A program made the position numbers and the translations under genes. The notes under the pieces are model-generated. The model searched no databases. It was not told where the DNA came from and worked only from the letters and a program-made list of their open reading frames with translations. Positions 28,094 through 38,146 of a stretch of DNA of 64,000 nucleotides are shown one piece after another (position 1 is the stretch's first letter; each line of letters begins with the position of its first letter). Origin of the DNA: Psychrobacter arenosus. GTDB lineage: Bacteria > Pseudomonadota > Gammaproteobacteria > Pseudomonadales > Moraxellaceae. Where the stretch lies: the NCBI RefSeq assembly GCF_904848165.1, contig NZ_LR884459.1:1550001-1614000 (forward strand). Reading direction: 5' to 3'.

Positions 28094-29167
28094 GTCAGGT
28101 AACCCAAATAGCGTGAGAATTGACCATCTAAAAGTAAAATAATTTTATTAAAATAAAGCGGCTAGGTTAAAGTAAATCGTCGCGCTCTGGCTACTGCGCT
28201 CATGACCCTATCCGGCACCCTATTCGGCAATATTTAGAATGGGAGTATGCGGTTATTATGCTATAAGTTACCATGAATGAATAATTATAACTTGTAACTT
28301 TTACTTACAATTTTACTCGCGCGTCTTCCTATCCTTTTTCTTCCTAAAACCTAATGTTTATAACAATGGACAAATAATTTTATTGATTAAATAAGAGTCT
28401 AGAGGACTAGCTCGATTACCCTAAAATTGAGACGTTTTAGCTTCTCTCGTTATCCCCGTTTAAGAAGTACGCTAGCGCCTCCTTTTGAGTATAAGGTCAG
28501 ACAGCCAGTTAGGCAGATAGTGTTGCAGCTATTGAGACCGCTAATAAGTATGATAAGGCCGTCTCTAGTATCTTCTACAATTGTAAAAATCAGTGTGGGA
28601 GTCATAGCGACTGACCTTAAACTGGCCTGCTTTTAACCTTACCTGACTGTTTGACCTGTTTAACAATGCCGTAACTAAACCGCCGACTTTGTCACTCACA
28701 GCGTTTAGTAAAAAAAGCTTATTACAATTGATGTTATACTAACGATGTTATCACTGCCTTGCTGCTACTCAACACTATTGCTGTGCCCTAGTGATTATTC
28801 GATAACCTGTCCTTGTCGTCTCTAAGCTGCTTCCTTAATACTCTTAAGTCGTTTATTGACGCTAAGATTAGGGCGAGTTGTGACTACAATGACTTTACAG
28901 TTAAGCGGTTAGTAGCATATTTTTGCGGGTATTGGCTTATTATTTACCGAATCGTTGGCTATAAAATAATTAAATAGAGCGGCTAGTTACAAACTGCTCT
29001 CGTTGAAATTGCCAGGGAAGATTGCGTAAAGGTCTGCCCCACAGTGTTTGCTTATATTTTATGTCATCCTTACTGTCTTTAAAGCTCACAGTATTCTGTC
29101 TTTTAAGACAAAAGTAAGATAAAAATTTGTATTGAAACCCCATATTATAGAAATAGGAACAATAAAG
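28094..29167. other. Gene-free region upstream of nadE
   Basis: About 1 kb of AT-rich divergent spacer. Two short frames exist (28427-28636 plus and 28970-29206 minus) but I can support neither: one uses TTG with no ribosome site, the other overlaps the nadE start. I see no RNA gene or repeat. Confidence 0.5.
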
Positions 29168-30838
29168 ATGTCTAAAGACACCACGAATAACGCTACGTCT
29201 AAGCACGACTCACCCGATAAAGTTACTTTTGCACTGGCTCAATCGCATTTTTTGGTTGGTGATATCTCTGGTAATGCAGACAAGATGCGCCAATTGGCGT
29301 TAGAGGCGCGCCAGCAAGGGGCTGACGTTATTGTTTTTCCAGAATTAGCTCTACTCGGCTATCCGCCTGAAGATTTACTGTTGCGCCCTAGCCTATCCGG
29401 TCGGGTCAAAAGTGCTTTAAATGCGCTTAGTGATGTCGAAGATATCGTAATGATTGTGGGCTATCCCCATGTGGACCATCACGGTACTTTTAACTCGGCG
29501 GCTATCTTGCACAATGGGCAGCAAAAAGGCTTTTATCATAAGCAGTACCTACCGAACTATGGCGTCTTTGATGAGCGTCGTTATTTCGATAAGGGCCGCA
29601 ACCAAGTGCTGTTTGACTATAAAGGCATCACTATTGGCCTGCTTATCTGTGAGGATGTCTGGGAAGAGACGCCCATCAGAGATCTAAAAAACCAAGGGGC
29701 AGATTTAATTATTACCCTAAACGCCTCTCCTTTTGAGGCGGGCAAGCAGGCGCGTCGTAAAGAGCTATTGGCTAAACGCAGCAGCGAAGAGCAAATGCCT
29801 ATTTTGTATGTGAATGCGGTGGGCGGCCAAGATGACCTCGTGTTTGATGGCGGCTCTTTAGTCGTACAAGCGGATGGCAAAATTGCTCATGAAGCTTCAC
29901 GCTTTTTGAATCAGACGTTGATTGCTACTTTTGATGTTAAAGCCAAGCAATTTGATTGCCAAGAAAAGGCCCCATTAGGGTTGAGCCGTGAGTCAGAAAT
30001 GTATCAAGCATTGGTCGTTGGCCTACGCGATTATGTGAATAACTCAGGGTTTGGTGGCATTATCGTTGGGTTATCGGGCGGTATCGATTCAGCCCTAACC
30101 TTATGTATTGCCGTCGATGCTCTAGGCGCTGATAAAGTCTATGCGGTCATGATGCCGTATGAATATACTTCACAAATCAGCCTAGAAGATGCACAAGCGC
30201 AAGCCCGCCGCTTAAATGTCTCTTATACCGTTTGCCCAATATTTGATGCGGTGGAAGGTATTCGCGCCACTCTAGCGCCACTTTTCAATAAATCTCGTGC
30301 CGATACTACCGAAGAAAATATCCAAGCCCGTGCTCGCGGTATGATTTTGATGGCATTGTCTAATAAATTTGGTCATTTAGTGATTACGACGGGCAATAAG
30401 TCAGAGATGGCGGTCGGCTACTCTACTTTATATGGCGATATGGCGGGCGGTTTTGACGTCCTAAAAGATGTCTATAAATCTGAAGTCTATGCGCTGGCCA
30501 ATTACCGCAATCGTTTGGAAGATACGCCGGTAATTCCAGAGCGCGTCATTACTCGTCCGCCGTCCGCTGAGCTGCGTCCTGACCAAAAAGACCAAGACAG
30601 CTTGCCAGACTACGATATTTTAGATGCGATTTTGCGCCATTACATCGACGAAGATTTAGCGTATCAGGAAATCGTAGATAAAGGCTTTGATAGCGAGCTG
30701 GTGTTAAAGACTTTAAAAATGGTCGATGGCAGCGAATACAAACGTCGCCAAGCCGCTATTGGTACTAAGATTAGCGGTAAAGCCTTTGGTCGCGAGCGTC
30801 GTTATCCACTAGTGAACAAATGGTCGATTAAAGGCTAG
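29168..30838 (+). CDS. nadE: Glutamine-dependent NAD+ synthetase
   Basis: A 556-aa two-domain enzyme. The N-terminal nitrilase-type glutaminase has Glu in VFPELALLGYPPEDLLLR, Lys in HKQYLPNYGVFDE and Cys in LLICEDVWEE. The C-terminal synthetase has the PP-loop GLSGGIDSALTLCIAVDALG near residue 301 and VITTGNKSEMAVGYSTLYGD. It amidates nicotinic acid adenine dinucleotide to NAD+. ATG at 29168 follows AGGAACAATAAAG; a TTG 36 bases upstream is not favoured. Terminator downstream. Confidence 0.94.
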   Translation: MSKDTTNNATSKHDSPDKVTFALAQSHFLVGDISGNADKMRQLALEARQQGADVIVFPELALLGYPPEDLLLRPSLSGRVKSALNALSDVEDIVMIVGYPHVDHHGTFNSAAILHNGQQKGFYHKQYLPNYGVFDERRYFDKGRNQVLFDYKGITIGLLICEDVWEETPIRDLKNQGADLIITLNASPFEAGKQARRKELLAKRSSEEQMPILYVNAVGGQDDLVFDGGSLVVQADGKIAHEASRFLNQTLIATFDVKAKQFDCQEKAPLGLSRESEMYQALVVGLRDYVNNSGFGGIIVGLSGGIDSALTLCIAVDALGADKVYAVMMPYEYTSQISLEDAQAQARRLNVSYTVCPIFDAVEGIRATLAPLFNKSRADTTEENIQARARGMILMALSNKFGHLVITTGNKSEMAVGYSTLYGDMAGGFDVLKDVYKSEVYALANYRNRLEDTPVIPERVITRPPSAELRPDQKDQDSLPDYDILDAILRHYIDEDLAYQEIVDKGFDSELVLKTLKMVDGSEYKRRQAAIGTKISGKAFGRERRYPLVNKWSIKG

Positions 30839-30908
30839 TGGCATTAACAGCTACTGCCCTTAAGCGCTAACAAGGAGTTCGCTGCTCCTACTAAGTCAAT
30901 ACTTCCGA

Positions 30909-30937
30909 AGCTGGGTGCTCTTGCCCAGCTTTTTTTA
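30909..30937 (+). terminator. Intrinsic terminator after nadE
   Basis: GCTGGG pairs with CCCAGC around a TGCTCTTG loop, followed by seven T. Confidence 0.88.
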
Positions 30938-31023
30938 ATGCTTATTGGAAAATATCACGTCTTTTTTCAAGCCCATTTTTTAATCCTATTTTTCTATAGT
31001 CCGACCCCTATTACGAGAGCCTC

Positions 31024-32301
31024 ATGAGCTTAGCTACTGCCAGCCTATTTATTATTATTTTGATTGCCATCAGCGCCGTTGTCTCCAGCTCTGAATTGGG
31101 CTTAGCCTCTGCCCGTAAGATTAAGCTGCAAATCTTAGCGAAAGAAGGCGATATACGCGCGTTAGAAGTGCTCACCATGCAGCAGCACCCAGGCAGCTTT
31201 ATTACGGTAGTGCAAGTCGCCCTTAATGCGGTCGCCATTTTAGCAGGGGTCATCGGTGAAGCCGCGCTCAGCCCTTATCTCTTTGAGCTTATAGGCCATG
31301 AAGCCATAGCTTCCGTCATCTCCTTTATTCTCGTGACCAGTGCCTTTGTACTGTTTGCCGATCTTATGCCCAAGCGTTTGGCGATGTCGCACTCAGAAGC
31401 TGTGGCGCTAAGAATGGTCCGCCCCATGTTGCTTTTAATTTTTATATTTAAACCCTTGATTTGGATTTTTGATGGGGCGGCGGACAGCTTATTTAAATTG
31501 ATGGGCATCTCTACTGTACGTCAGGATGAGATGACCTCAGAAGATATTTATGCGGTGATGGATGCCGGTGCAGAAGCGGGTGTATTAAAGCACCATGAGC
31601 ACCATCTCATTGAGAACATTTTTGAGATGCAAGAGCGCACTGTAACTTCGGTCATGACCACTCGCGAGCATGTCGTATATTTTGACTCAGCAACGAGCAA
31701 CGAGCAGGTCGTCAACACTATGATTGACGCCCCTCATCATAAATTTTTAGTGTGTTTAGAAGACGACTTGGAACAAATTATTGGCTATGTGGAGTCGCGA
31801 CAGTATCTGGCGCTAATCCTTAAACAGCAGCAGGTCAGCCTGACCGATCAGAGCTTACTGCGTCCTGCCTTATTCATCCCCGATACTTTATCGCTGTTTG
31901 AGATGCTGGAGACCTTTAAGTCTACAGGCAGCGATTTTGCGGTCATCGTCAATGAGTACGCTATGGTCGTGGGCGTCATTACTTTAAAAGACGTTATGAG
32001 TATCGTCATGGGTGAGCTGGTCACGGTTGAGGAGCAAGCTATCGTACAACGTACTGATAACACTTGGTTGGTCGATGGTATGACCCCTATCGAAGACGTG
32101 ATTCGCGCCCTCGGTATCATTAACCTGCCCAATTCAGAAAACTACGAAACCATCAGTGGCTTTATGATGTATATGCTGCGTAAAATTCCTAAAAAAACCG
32201 ACATCATCGAGCATGCCGGTTTTCATTTTGAGATTTTAGATACGGAGCGCTTAAAGATTAACCAGCTACTCGTTACAAAACTGCAAGACGAGCAAAAATA
32301 A
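31024..32301 (+). CDS. CNNM/CorC-type membrane protein (hemolysin family)
   Basis: A 425-aa protein. The N-terminal DUF21 domain has about four helices (ASLFIIILIAISAVVSSSELGL with the conserved SSSE-x-G-L, then further segments to about residue 150). A cytoplasmic CBS pair follows (VMTTREHVVYF, and GSDFAVIVNEYAMVVGVITLKDVM), ending in a CorC/HlyC domain (WLVDGMTPIEDVI). These proteins are linked to magnesium or cobalt efflux and resistance; the name hemolysin is historical. Ion specificity is not readable here. Confidence 0.87.
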   Translation: MSLATASLFIIILIAISAVVSSSELGLASARKIKLQILAKEGDIRALEVLTMQQHPGSFITVVQVALNAVAILAGVIGEAALSPYLFELIGHEAIASVISFILVTSAFVLFADLMPKRLAMSHSEAVALRMVRPMLLLIFIFKPLIWIFDGAADSLFKLMGISTVRQDEMTSEDIYAVMDAGAEAGVLKHHEHHLIENIFEMQERTVTSVMTTREHVVYFDSATSNEQVVNTMIDAPHHKFLVCLEDDLEQIIGYVESRQYLALILKQQQVSLTDQSLLRPALFIPDTLSLFEMLETFKSTGSDFAVIVNEYAMVVGVITLKDVMSIVMGELVTVEEQAIVQRTDNTWLVDGMTPIEDVIRALGIINLPNSENYETISGFMMYMLRKIPKKTDIIEHAGFHFEILDTERLKINQLLVTKLQDEQK

Positions 32302-32416
32302 CTTTATCGGTGGGCCTTACCGCAGACCTTTAAAACACTGCTGCTCTTTATAAGACTACTGCTTATAAGACTGCTACCCCTCTAAATAATGAGGGCAGTT
32401 ATAACAGTAGCCCTAC

Positions 32417-33190
32417 CTAATCACGACTGCCGAAAATTGCCGTACCTACTCTCACCATCGTTGAGCCTGCGGCAATGGCCTCCTCCATATCTCCGCTCAT
32501 GCCCATACTTAAGGTATCCCACTGGGTTAAATCCGGATGTTGGCTTTGCATGTCTTTAAAAAGTTGGTTAGTACGAGTAAAGGCATCTGAATCCTCTTTT
32601 GCTGGGATAATCATCAGCCCGCGTAATTGCAACTTATCATAAGGTTTGATAGCAGCTATCAACTCAGATAATTCGCTAGGCTGGCAGCCTGACTTGCTGT
32701 CTTCAGCATCGATATTGACTTGAATTAAGACATTCAGCGCAGGTAAGTGCTCAGGGCGCTGCTCCTGTAAACGTTTGGCAATAATCTCACGCTCAATGGT
32801 ATGCACCCAATCAAAATGTTCAGCAATATCCCGGGTCTTATTACGTTGAATATGACCGATATAGTGCCAAACTACTGCGCCCCCTACCTCAGACTGCTTT
32901 ATTTCCGCAATTTTCTCTAGCGCTTCTTGCAGATAGTTTTCGCCAAAATCACGTTGTCCCGCACGTGCTAACGTAGCAATCATAGCTGTCGGTTTGGTTT
33001 TAGAAACCGCTAATAAAGTCACGGCTTTATCTGTGTTTTTTGTAGAGCTACTGGCTGCTTTCACCTCATCACAGACCTTTTGCCAGCGGGCAACGAGTGC
33101 TTCTTGCTCTTCCACAGGCAAATCATCAGGGGTCATCTTAGTAGTAAACTCATCGTTATAGGGTGGCGTGGTTTTGTTATAGGATGGCAT
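32417..33190 (-). CDS. yggS: PLP-binding homeostasis protein, YggS family
   Basis: A 257-aa pyridoxal-phosphate carrier of the YggS/PROSC family. The PLP Lys is in LLAVSKTKP; later marks are FGENYLQEALEKI, WHYIGHIQRNK, LIQVNIDAEDSKSG and TLSMGMSGDMEEAIAAGSTMVRVGTAIFG. The ATG at 33190 follows GAGGTAACG; an upstream start at 33262 would add a hydrophobic 24-residue stretch not seen in the family. Divergent from pilT, the same arrangement as in Pseudomonas. Confidence 0.92.
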   Translation of the reverse strand: MPSYNKTTPPYNDEFTTKMTPDDLPVEEQEALVARWQKVCDEVKAASSSTKNTDKAVTLLAVSKTKPTAMIATLARAGQRDFGENYLQEALEKIAEIKQSEVGGAVVWHYIGHIQRNKTRDIAEHFDWVHTIEREIIAKRLQEQRPEHLPALNVLIQVNIDAEDSKSGCQPSELSELIAAIKPYDKLQLRGLMIIPAKEDSDAFTRTNQLFKDMQSQHPDLTQWDTLSMGMSGDMEEAIAAGSTMVRVGTAIFGSRD

Positions 33191-33681
33191 CGTTACCTCA
33201 CATTTTTCTAATAATAATAAGAATTCTAAAACATACAGTATAACAGCCCTATAAGCTGGCATATAAATTGCTTATTAGCGCTTTCTTTAATGCAATTGAA
33301 CCCTATTTATTAGAAATTAGTAATAGCAATTATACCTTTAAGCTCATATTTACCGACATTATTTAGCTTTCATAATTTTTATTTAAACTTATATAATAAG
33401 TTAGTCATTTCTTTATACTTTTTTGTTATTATTAAGTTAATAAGAGTAAGGATGCTTACCTTTATCTCAGCCTAATCATTTCGAAGCATTTTTAAAACAG
33501 TACGTTATTGTATTGATAAGCAGCAGATAAAGTCCTCTAAAAAAGCCATTAGCCTGCCATGGTAATGTTATTTCTAATATTGATACTAACTGTTATCTAG
33601 GCTATTCCATGAATACTCATTTTTTAATAAAGTCATCCCCTACTACTAAATATCTCCTTATTACGAATAGGAACCGCCACT
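33191..33681. other. Divergent promoter region yggS/pilT
   Basis: Very AT-rich spacer of about 490 bases. It should contain the promoters for both genes. I see no gene and no strong structure. Confidence 0.5.
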
Positions 33682-34737
33682 ATGGCTGAAAAAAGTAATA
33701 TCAGTATCGAAGACCTTTTACGTTTTTCTGTGAAGCAAAATGCTTCGGATTTGCATATCTCGGCTGGCTTACCTGCCATGATTCGTGTTGATGGTGAAAT
33801 TACCCGTATTAATATGCCTCCTTTGAGTCATCAAACTGTGCATCAGCTTATTTATGACATTATGAATGACCGACAACGGGCTAATTTTGAAGAGTTTTAT
33901 GAGACGGATTTTTCTTTTGAAATCTCTGGTCTGGCTCGTTTCCGTGTCAATGCTTTCAACCAAAACCGTGGGGCCGGGGCGGTCTTACGTACCATTCCTT
34001 CTAAAGTACTGACTATGGAAGAGTTAGGTATGGGAGAAGTGTTTGAGCGTATGGCCAATTTTAAACGCGGCATAGTCTTGGTCACAGGGCCTACAGGGTC
34101 TGGTAAATCAACCACCTTGGCCGCTATGATTAATTATATTAATGAAACCCGTAAAGAGCATATCCTAACGATTGAAGACCCTATCGAATTTGTCCATGAA
34201 TCCAAAAAAAGCTTGGTTAACCAACGTGAAGTCCACCGCGATACTTTAGGGTTTGATGAGGCACTGCGCTCGGCTTTACGTGAAGATCCAGACGTCATTC
34301 TCGTCGGGGAGATGCGTGACCTTGAGACCATTCGTTTGGCGCTAAGCGCTGCGGAAACCGGTCACTTAGTCTTTGGGACGCTACATACCAGCTCAGCCGC
34401 TAAAACTATTGACCGTATTATCGATGTCTTCCCAGCTGCAGAAAAAGACATGATTCGGGCCATGTTGTCTGAATCCTTACAGGCTATCGTCTCGCAGACC
34501 CTGCTTAAACGCAGTACGGGTGGCCGAGTGGCGGCTCATGAGATTATGTTGGGCACCCCAGCTATTCGTAACTTGGTCCGTGAAAACAAGATTGCTCAGA
34601 TGTACTCTGCCATTCAAACGGGCGCTGGCGATGGCATGATTACTTTAGACCAAACCCTTAAGAATTTAGTGCAAAAAGGCACTATCACTAAAGAGGCAGC
34701 GCGACCTTATGCTAAGCAACCTGATGCTTTCGTTTAA
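33682..34737 (+). CDS. pilT: Type IV pilus retraction ATPase PilT
   Basis: A 351-aa hexameric ATPase that pulls pili back in twitching motility. N-terminal PAS-like domain (SDLHISAGLPAMIRVDGEI), Walker A GPTGSGKSTTLAAM near residue 137, Asp box/Walker B region LREDPDVILVGEMRD, His box ETGHLVFGTLHTS, and the C-terminal AIRNLVRE motif needed for retraction. ATG after GGAACCGCCACT. pilU follows 112 bases downstream. Confidence 0.95.
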   Translation: MAEKSNISIEDLLRFSVKQNASDLHISAGLPAMIRVDGEITRINMPPLSHQTVHQLIYDIMNDRQRANFEEFYETDFSFEISGLARFRVNAFNQNRGAGAVLRTIPSKVLTMEELGMGEVFERMANFKRGIVLVTGPTGSGKSTTLAAMINYINETRKEHILTIEDPIEFVHESKKSLVNQREVHRDTLGFDEALRSALREDPDVILVGEMRDLETIRLALSAAETGHLVFGTLHTSSAAKTIDRIIDVFPAAEKDMIRAMLSESLQAIVSQTLLKRSTGGRVAAHEIMLGTPAIRNLVRENKIAQMYSAIQTGAGDGMITLDQTLKNLVQKGTITKEAARPYAKQPDAFV

Positions 34738-34849
34738 AGCGTTGTCTACTTATCAGCGGTGCAGAAAGCACTTGTTCAGACTTACTAGCGTACAAGTGCT
34801 AACTACGCAGCATAGTTTTATATTAATAAATTCGCAAGCCAGGTGATCT

Positions 34850-35971
34850 ATGGATTTTGAAAAACTCCTCCAACTTATGATCGATAATAATGGCTCCGAT
34901 CTTTTCATCACTACCGATATACCGCCATCGATGAAGATAAATGGTCAAATATTGCCTGTTGGTAAGACTGCATTGACTGCTGAACAGACCATGACGTTGA
35001 CTCGTAACCTGATGACGCCTTTGCAGATTAATGAATTTGAACGTACTAATGAATGTCAATTCGCTATCTCTAACAAGGATAATACAGTACGTTTTCGGGT
35101 GAGTGCTTTTATCCAACGTGACCATGCCGGTATGGTACTACGTAAAATTGAATCAAAAATTCCGACTACTGAATCGTTGCAATTACCGCCTATTTTGAAT
35201 GAACTGGCTATGAATCAGCGCGGTATTATTCTATTGGTCGGTGGCACAGGTACAGGAAAATCAACGACCTTAGCCGCTATGACGGGGTATCGTAATAAAT
35301 ACTCACGTGGCCATATTATTAGTATTGAAGACCCTATTGAGTTTATTCATCAACATCAAGGCTGTATCGTGACCCAACGTGAAGTCGGTATTGATACTCT
35401 CTCTTTTGAAGCCGGTCTTAAAAACACTTTACGCCAAGCGCCTAATGTCATTTTAATCGGAGAAATACGCAATCGTGAAGTCATGGGATACGCTATTCAA
35501 TATGCCGAAACAGGGCATTTGGTTTTAGCGACTTTGCATGCCAATAACGCCAACCAAGCTATCGACCGTATTTTGCACTTTTTTGATACTGAGCGTCATC
35601 ACCAAGTATTAATGGATTTATCCTTAAACTTACAGGCTATTGTTGCTCAGCAGCTAATCATCACTACAGATGGCAAACGGCGTAGAGCCGCTATTGAAAT
35701 ATTGATCAATACCCAGTTGATTAGCAATCATATTCGTAAAGGCGAAATCCATGAGATAAAACCTATTATGACTCGCTCTAGAGACATTGGTATGCAAACT
35801 TTCGATCAGGCTTTATTTGATTTGTTTGTGACTGGAGAGATTAGTTACGAGGAAGCGATTAAACACGCCGATTCTGCCAATGATTTACGTCTGCGTATTA
35901 AACTGGAAACTAAATATGTCGTGGCCGGCATTGAGCAGCTTGAAAATAGCTTTTTTCTCAGCACCAATTAA
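34850..35971 (+). CDS. pilU: PilT-like ATPase PilU
   Basis: A 373-aa paralogue of PilT that assists retraction under load. Walker A GGTGTGKSTTLAAMT, Walker B region LRQAPNVILIGEIRNREV, His box ETGHLVLATLHANNANQAIDRI. It lacks PilT's AIRNLVRE and has INTQLISNHIRKGE at that place, typical of PilU. Ends with an extended C-terminus. A terminator follows. Confidence 0.93.
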   Translation: MDFEKLLQLMIDNNGSDLFITTDIPPSMKINGQILPVGKTALTAEQTMTLTRNLMTPLQINEFERTNECQFAISNKDNTVRFRVSAFIQRDHAGMVLRKIESKIPTTESLQLPPILNELAMNQRGIILLVGGTGTGKSTTLAAMTGYRNKYSRGHIISIEDPIEFIHQHQGCIVTQREVGIDTLSFEAGLKNTLRQAPNVILIGEIRNREVMGYAIQYAETGHLVLATLHANNANQAIDRILHFFDTERHHQVLMDLSLNLQAIVAQQLIITTDGKRRRAAIEILINTQLISNHIRKGEIHEIKPIMTRSRDIGMQTFDQALFDLFVTGEISYEEAIKHADSANDLRLRIKLETKYVVAGIEQLENSFFLSTN

Positions 35972-36122
35972 GAAAGGTAGTATTAGCAAAGTTATTATTA
36001 TAGTGAAAACGCTTTAAGTTGTAGCTATTTTAAGCGTTAGTTAATTTGCATATGCTTTTTTATGCAGTTAACTCAACTGTTGGCATAGGTTAGCAAATAA
36101 GTTTTATTATATATGGCCCAAA

Positions 36123-36166
36123 TAAAAGACCATTTCCAAAATTCAATTTGAGAAATAGTCTTTTTG
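36123..36166 (+). terminator. Intrinsic terminator after pilU
   Basis: AAAAGAC(C)ATTTC pairs with GAAAT(A)GTCTTTTT with one bulge pair, loop of about 16 bases, T-run at the end. Confidence 0.8.
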
Positions 36167-36265
36167 GCTAAAGCAGGTAATCGCAAAATAATGACAACCC
36201 TGCTAGGTAAAGGCAGTAGCCTGATAAAAGATAGCAGCCTTATAGTATAAGAATGTTAGCTTCCT

Positions 36266-36703
36266 TTATCTGATACTGTCTTTACATTCTTGATCGCCAC
36301 AGATGCCGTACAATACTAGCGAGTGGCCAGACAATTTAAAGCCATATTCTTCAGCGACTTTCAACTGCTCAGCTTCGATAGCTTCGTTATGGAACTCCAC
36401 AATCTTGCCGCAGACATCGCACACCAAATGATCATGGTGCTCATCTTGCATAATCTCAAAAACTGAGAGGTTATTCTCAAAATTATGACGCTCCACAATA
36501 CCCGCTTGCTCAAACTGAGTCAGCACGCGATAGACGGTAGCTAGACCGACATCCTCTCCTTGTTCAATCAATGCCTTATACACATCTTCTGCGCTCATAT
36601 GGTGATGTTCGGCACGCTCAAGCAATTCCATAATTTTAATACGGGGCAGGGTTACTTTCAGCCCTGCTTTGCGTAAATCCTGATTTGTAAATCTAGTGGT
36701 CAT
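36266..36703 (-). CDS. fur: Ferric uptake regulator Fur
   Basis: A 145-aa iron-responsive repressor. Winged-helix DNA-binding domain (NQDLRKAGLKVTLPRIKIMELLE, then AEDVYKALIEQGEDVGLATVYRVLTQF), regulatory metal ligands in HHDHLVCDVCGKIVEFHNE, and a second Cys pair ICGDQEC. The ATG at 36703 has AAAGGA 9 bases upstream; an ATG 6 bases earlier is too close to it. Divergent from bamE, as in Pseudomonas. Confidence 0.95.
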   Translation of the reverse strand: MTTRFTNQDLRKAGLKVTLPRIKIMELLERAEHHHMSAEDVYKALIEQGEDVGLATVYRVLTQFEQAGIVERHNFENNLSVFEIMQDEHHDHLVCDVCGKIVEFHNEAIEAEQLKVAEEYGFKLSGHSLVLYGICGDQECKDSIR

Positions 36704-37213
36704 ATTCATGCATCCTTTGTTCAATTCACTGACTAAAAATAAAACCTATCTAAAGCCCATGTAGGCTGTAACAGTAATGCTATTCGTTATAATAGTAAAA
36801 AGCGGCAGCAAAGTGATTGTAGAGGTAAGCTTGCCCGTAGGTATTAACCGTGTGTTTTTTTGCCTTTGGTCGGCGCAGAACAGGGTTGAAATAAACCCCT
36901 TACCTTATTAATAGACTTCTTTAGCGGCAGCCATTTCATAAGCGCTAAGGGCTAGTCTAGCACTATTAGAGCTATCTTGTGGCCTATCCGTTGTTAAGTA
37001 GGCCACTACCGGCAATTTAGTAAATAATGTCGTAAGTGGTAGGCAATTGCAAGTAAATGACGTATCATTTGGGCGTAATTACTTTTCTGATATCTATATA
37101 GTCGTACCCTAACCTCTCATACCTGCTCACTTTACCCTATTCATGTTCTAAGGGGCCCTAGAAACTCTAAGGCAACTTGTCGTAGTAAGATTGGGCGGTA
37201 TGATCTGATAATA
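36704..37213. other. Divergent promoter region fur/bamE
   Basis: AT-rich spacer. A TATAAT lies near 36790 on the plus strand. I do not see a clear Fur autoregulatory box. No gene supported. Confidence 0.5.
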
Positions 37214-37639
37214 ATGAGTGACTTTCCTATGACTCAGCCCCGTCTTTATCGTAAGCTGCTTTCTGCCCATACCCTGACCGCGCCTTTATTGGCGGGCCTG
37301 CTTGCTGTTGCTGTATTGCCTGGCTGCTCACTGTTTAGCGTTTATAAGATTGATTTGCCACAAGGCACCCCGATTACGCAGACTGATGCCAGCAAATTGC
37401 AAATCGGCATGAGCCAAAGCCAAGTGTTATATTTACTAGGCAGCCCTGCGCTAAAAGATACGCTAGCCCCAAACCGTTGGGACTATATCTATGACTACCA
37501 AGCAGGGACGGAAGGCAAACGTCAGGGGCGTCCTGATATTACGGATGCCAGCCAACATTTAATCGTTTACTTTGATGCCGCTGGACAGGTCAGCCGCGTT
37601 GAAGGGATTGAAAGCTTGCCGGCGACTAAAGGCCAATAG
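37214..37639 (+). CDS. bamE: Outer-membrane assembly lipoprotein BamE
   Basis: A 141-aa lipoprotein of the BAM complex (SmpA/OmlA family). The N-terminal signal ends at the lipobox LPGC (Cys at residue 38). Family core: IDLPQGTPITQTDASKLQIG, MSQSQVLYLLGSPALKD and PNRWDYIYDY, then VYFDAAGQVSRVEG. ATG at 37214, with another in-frame ATG five codons later. Divergent from fur and convergent with rnfH. Confidence 0.93.
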   Translation: MSDFPMTQPRLYRKLLSAHTLTAPLLAGLLAVAVLPGCSLFSVYKIDLPQGTPITQTDASKLQIGMSQSQVLYLLGSPALKDTLAPNRWDYIYDYQAGTEGKRQGRPDITDASQHLIVYFDAAGQVSRVEGIESLPATKGQ

Positions 37640-37686
37640 CCGCTAGCTAAAACTATAGCAGTATAAGTTATTAGCCGTTTGTTATT

Positions 37687-37721
37687 AGCAGCATAGTCGT
37701 TACTGGCTCTGCTGCTTTTTT
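37687..37721 (+). terminator. Intrinsic terminator after bamE
   Basis: AGCAGC pairs with GCTGCT with further inner pairing, followed by TTTTTT. It overlaps the last codons of the convergent rnfH. Confidence 0.7.
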
Positions 37722-38098
37722 ATGGCTCTATTTTTGCGTTTGCCCATAGGGTCGAGTTTTAGGGTGCGATAAACTTCTATCCGATCGTGCGCTTTTAATA
37801 CGTAACTTAACGGCTGTTTATGCGAGTAAATACCGACATGCCAAAGTTTCGCAGTAGGGGTCTCGATAGTATTCACTGCCTCACACCAAGCGGCCAGTAA
37901 CGGGAAACGCTGCAACCACCCAGCTAATGCCAAGGCTTCATACAAAGTGGTGCCGGCAGCTATCTGCAGATGCTCGTAATACTGCTCCTCGGCTGTAGGC
38001 GCGTAAGCTAAAGTGATAGTAATATCAGCTTGAGCCGCTTTATCGTCAGTCTTATTAATAACCTCACTATGTCGCGTAAGGCCCGAAGTATTTGGCAT
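37700..38098 (-). CDS. rnfH: RnfH family Ub-like protein (UPF0125)
   Basis: A 132-aa beta-grasp protein. Family marks: ITLAYAPTAEEQYYEHLQIAAGTTLYEALALAGW, then VGIYSHKQPLSYVLKAHDRIEVYR and the end phrase LKLDPMGKRKNRA. RnfH is usually next to ratA and bamE; here bamE is adjacent but convergent, and ratA is missing from the window. Function unknown. Confidence 0.88.
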   Translation of the reverse strand: MPNTSGLTRHSEVINKTDDKAAQADITITLAYAPTAEEQYYEHLQIAAGTTLYEALALAGWLQRFPLLAAWCEAVNTIETPTAKLWHVGIYSHKQPLSYVLKAHDRIEVYRTLKLDPMGKRKNRAIKKQQSQ

Positions 38099-38146
38099 AA
38101 ATCGCCCTTATAAATAGCAGAAGATAGGATGACAATAGCCGCTGAA

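Noticed and set aside
28427..28636. 69-codon plus-strand frame upstream of nadE
   Set aside because: TTG start with no ribosome site, Arg/Leu/Ser-rich as in random AT-poor patches.
28970..29206. 78-codon minus-strand frame overlapping the nadE start
   Set aside because: It would run into a well-supported gene start. It might be a relic of something, but I cannot identify it.
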